In this document: positions 63,417 through 64,000 of the stretch, piece after piece
How positions within the stretch are numbered: position 1 is the first letter of the stretch
Layout: every line of letters begins with the position of its first letter
Assembly: GCF_042242105.1 (NCBI RefSeq)
Contig: NC_092018.1
Coordinates: forward strand, 29,171,167 to 29,235,166
Length of the DNA stretch: 64,000 bases
Source: Pempheris klunzingeri
Lineage: Eukaryota; Chordata; Actinopteri; Acropomatiformes; Pempheridae
Direction: 5' to 3'
Position numbers and translations under genes: made by a program
Notes under the pieces: model-generated
Databases searched by the model: none
What the model saw: only the letters and a program-made list of their open reading frames with translations
Told to the model about the DNA's origin: nothing

Positions 63417-64000
63417 AGGCCATATTTTTTACTCCCTTTTTCCACATCAAAAGCACTGCCCGCCTCCACCCATCGCTCATAATCGACTACTTCAACAGTA
63501 TCTTTATGGCACATTATCCAAATTCCTAAAAAAAACTCCAGTACATCCAGAACTCTGCTCCTCACCTGATCACCCACACCTGCTCCAGAGACCACATCAC
63601 CCCTTTTTCCAGAACCTCCTTCTCCTCACTCACAAACCCCTCCATAACCAAGCCCCCTCCTACCTCACCAACCTCCTGTCACCACTCAGGTCCAATCACC
63701 AGACCTACTTACCTCTTGAACTCTGTCCCCAAACACATCAGAAACTCCATCGGGGGTTAGAAAAAGTTATCCTCTCCTCAGCAAAACCATCTAACAGCCG
63801 ACCTCAGAGTAAATAAACACACAGTTACACTAACGCACCAGCTGTGATTTGTAAAAGTTGCTAAATTATAATCTTCACTGTTTGGGGGCGGAGTTTAGTT
63901 AAGGTTAAATTGCCGTCAAGGTTGACATCAGTGTGTTTGTGTCGTCAGTGTTGAACCTCACTCTGGTGGATCTTCCCGGGATGACAAAGGTCCCGGTGGG
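60662..64000 (+). CDS. dnm1: dynamin GTPase, N-terminal part (exons 1-4), cut by window edge
   Basis: Exons are 60662-60822, 63011-63084, 63181-63330 and 63949-64000 (continuing beyond the window), with consistent phases, encoding residues 1-145. It opens with [20 protein letters not shown]. The GTPase motifs present are the G1 P-loop GGQSAGKSS (38-46, Lys44), G2 Thr65 in GSGIVTRRP, and G3 DLPG (136-139). [14 protein letters not shown] fits dynamin-1, because dynamins 2 and 3 have [19 protein letters not shown] is also seen in dynamin-2. Dynamins are about 850-870 aa, polymerise around necks of clathrin-coated pits and drive fission by GTP hydrolysis, and dynamin-1 is the neuronal form. Residue 54 is Lys (split AA|A) where the human dynamins I know have Arg. 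The middle, PH, GED and proline-rich regions lie outside the window. Confidence 0.92.
61530..61750 (-). repeat. dispersed repeat, copy 2 (minus orientation)
   Basis: The reverse complement matches the plus-strand copy near 25780-26010. It carries ggagcatttag, agatatttccct, agagctaaaagag and aatgttgctttataaac in the order expected for an inverted copy. Confidence 0.65.
62395..62432. repeat. (TAA)n microsatellite
   Basis: About ten TAA units with one GAC interruption. Confidence 0.9.
62630..62743. repeat. inverted (TG)n and (CA)n microsatellite pair
   Basis: A (TG)15 tract (62630-62659) and a (CA)18 tract (62708-62743) are separated by 48 bases. On one RNA strand they are complementary and could pair as a stem of about 30 bp. 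Confidence 0.9.
62888..63010 (+). repeat. long pyrimidine (CTC/CTT)n tract before dnm1 exon 2
   Basis: Almost purely C/T for about 120 bases and ending in the exon 2 acceptor ctctcag. It serves as an extended polypyrimidine tract. It also generates spurious Arg/Glu- and Ser/Leu-rich frames on the two strands. Confidence 0.9.
63334..63411 (+). repeat. (CA)n microsatellite at the dnm1 intron 3 donor
   Basis: About 39 uninterrupted CA units. The first A lies at intron position +4, so the repeat forms part of the splice donor (CATG|GTAACACAC). Confidence 0.97.
63465..63812 (+). mobile_element. decayed non-LTR retrotransposon (L2/Rex-like) reverse transcriptase C-terminal fragment in dnm1 intron 3
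   Basis: Translation shifts frame but keeps the order of the conserved end of teleost LINE polyproteins: [24 protein letters not shown], then [18 protein letters not shown] and LTNLLSP. An in-frame stop (after HYPNS) and at least one frameshift (near CCTTTTTCCAG) show that the fragment is dead. It is 5'-truncated and lies in the sense orientation. Family identification rests on remembered consensus. Confidence 0.75.

Overview
The window is vertebrate nuclear DNA, almost certainly from a ray-finned (teleost, probably percomorph-like) fish. The reasons are GT-AG split genes with short introns, dense (CA)n, (CT)n and (TA)n microsatellites, several repeat families recognisable as teleost ones, and protein sequences closest to vertebrate TCF7L1, UBE2D4, DBNL, ARID5A and dynamin-1. 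There is no bacterial-type operon, CRISPR array, or intact mobile element. Only 34 short coding exons, about 4.5 kb in total, are clearly protein coding.

Layout. (1) 1-16890, minus strand: the first three coding exons of tcf7l1, a Wnt-pathway HMG-box repressor (16890 down to 16241), followed by at least 16.2 kb of its third intron, which runs off the left edge. (2) 16891-31380: 5' region of tcf7l1 and a long gene-free interval before the divergently transcribed ube2d4. Both this interval and the tcf7l1 intron contain homeodomain/POU-site-rich blocks that look like conserved non-coding elements. (3) 31463-34093, plus: complete seven-exon ube2d4 (147 aa), with a 3' UTR of about 2.6 kb. (4) 37344-44357, plus: complete 14-exon dbnl (452 aa; ADF-H domain, charged helix, C-terminal SH3). 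(5) 49976-54921, plus: arid5a-like gene (601 aa as modelled; ARID domain, then one long low-complexity last exon). (6) 55470-60240: gene-free and rich in decayed, internally duplicated repeats. (7) 60662-64000, plus: first four coding exons of a dynamin, most like dnm1. It is cut by the right edge inside the GTPase domain, just after the G3 motif.

Functionally the five genes are unrelated (Wnt transcription factor, ubiquitin conjugation, actin/endocytosis adaptor, ARID DNA/RNA-binding regulator, endocytic GTPase). Dbnl and dynamin do meet in the cell, because the SH3 domain of mammalian DBNL (mAbp1) binds the dynamin proline-rich tail. Ube2d4 and dbnl are also close neighbours in human (7p13), so that pair looks ancestrally linked.

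Exon boundaries were derived by hand from reading frame, splice consensus and family sequence. All 34 exons join with consistent phase. The most uncertain points are the arid5a 5' end, the exact paralogue names (tcf7l1a/b, arid5a versus arid6, dnm1a/b) and all regulatory calls. I found no evidence for a novel biological system. The hunt list is led by duplicated exon-like units upstream of dnm1, an overlapping uORF at the ube2d4 start, a paired-octamer element, and simple repeats abutting splice donors.
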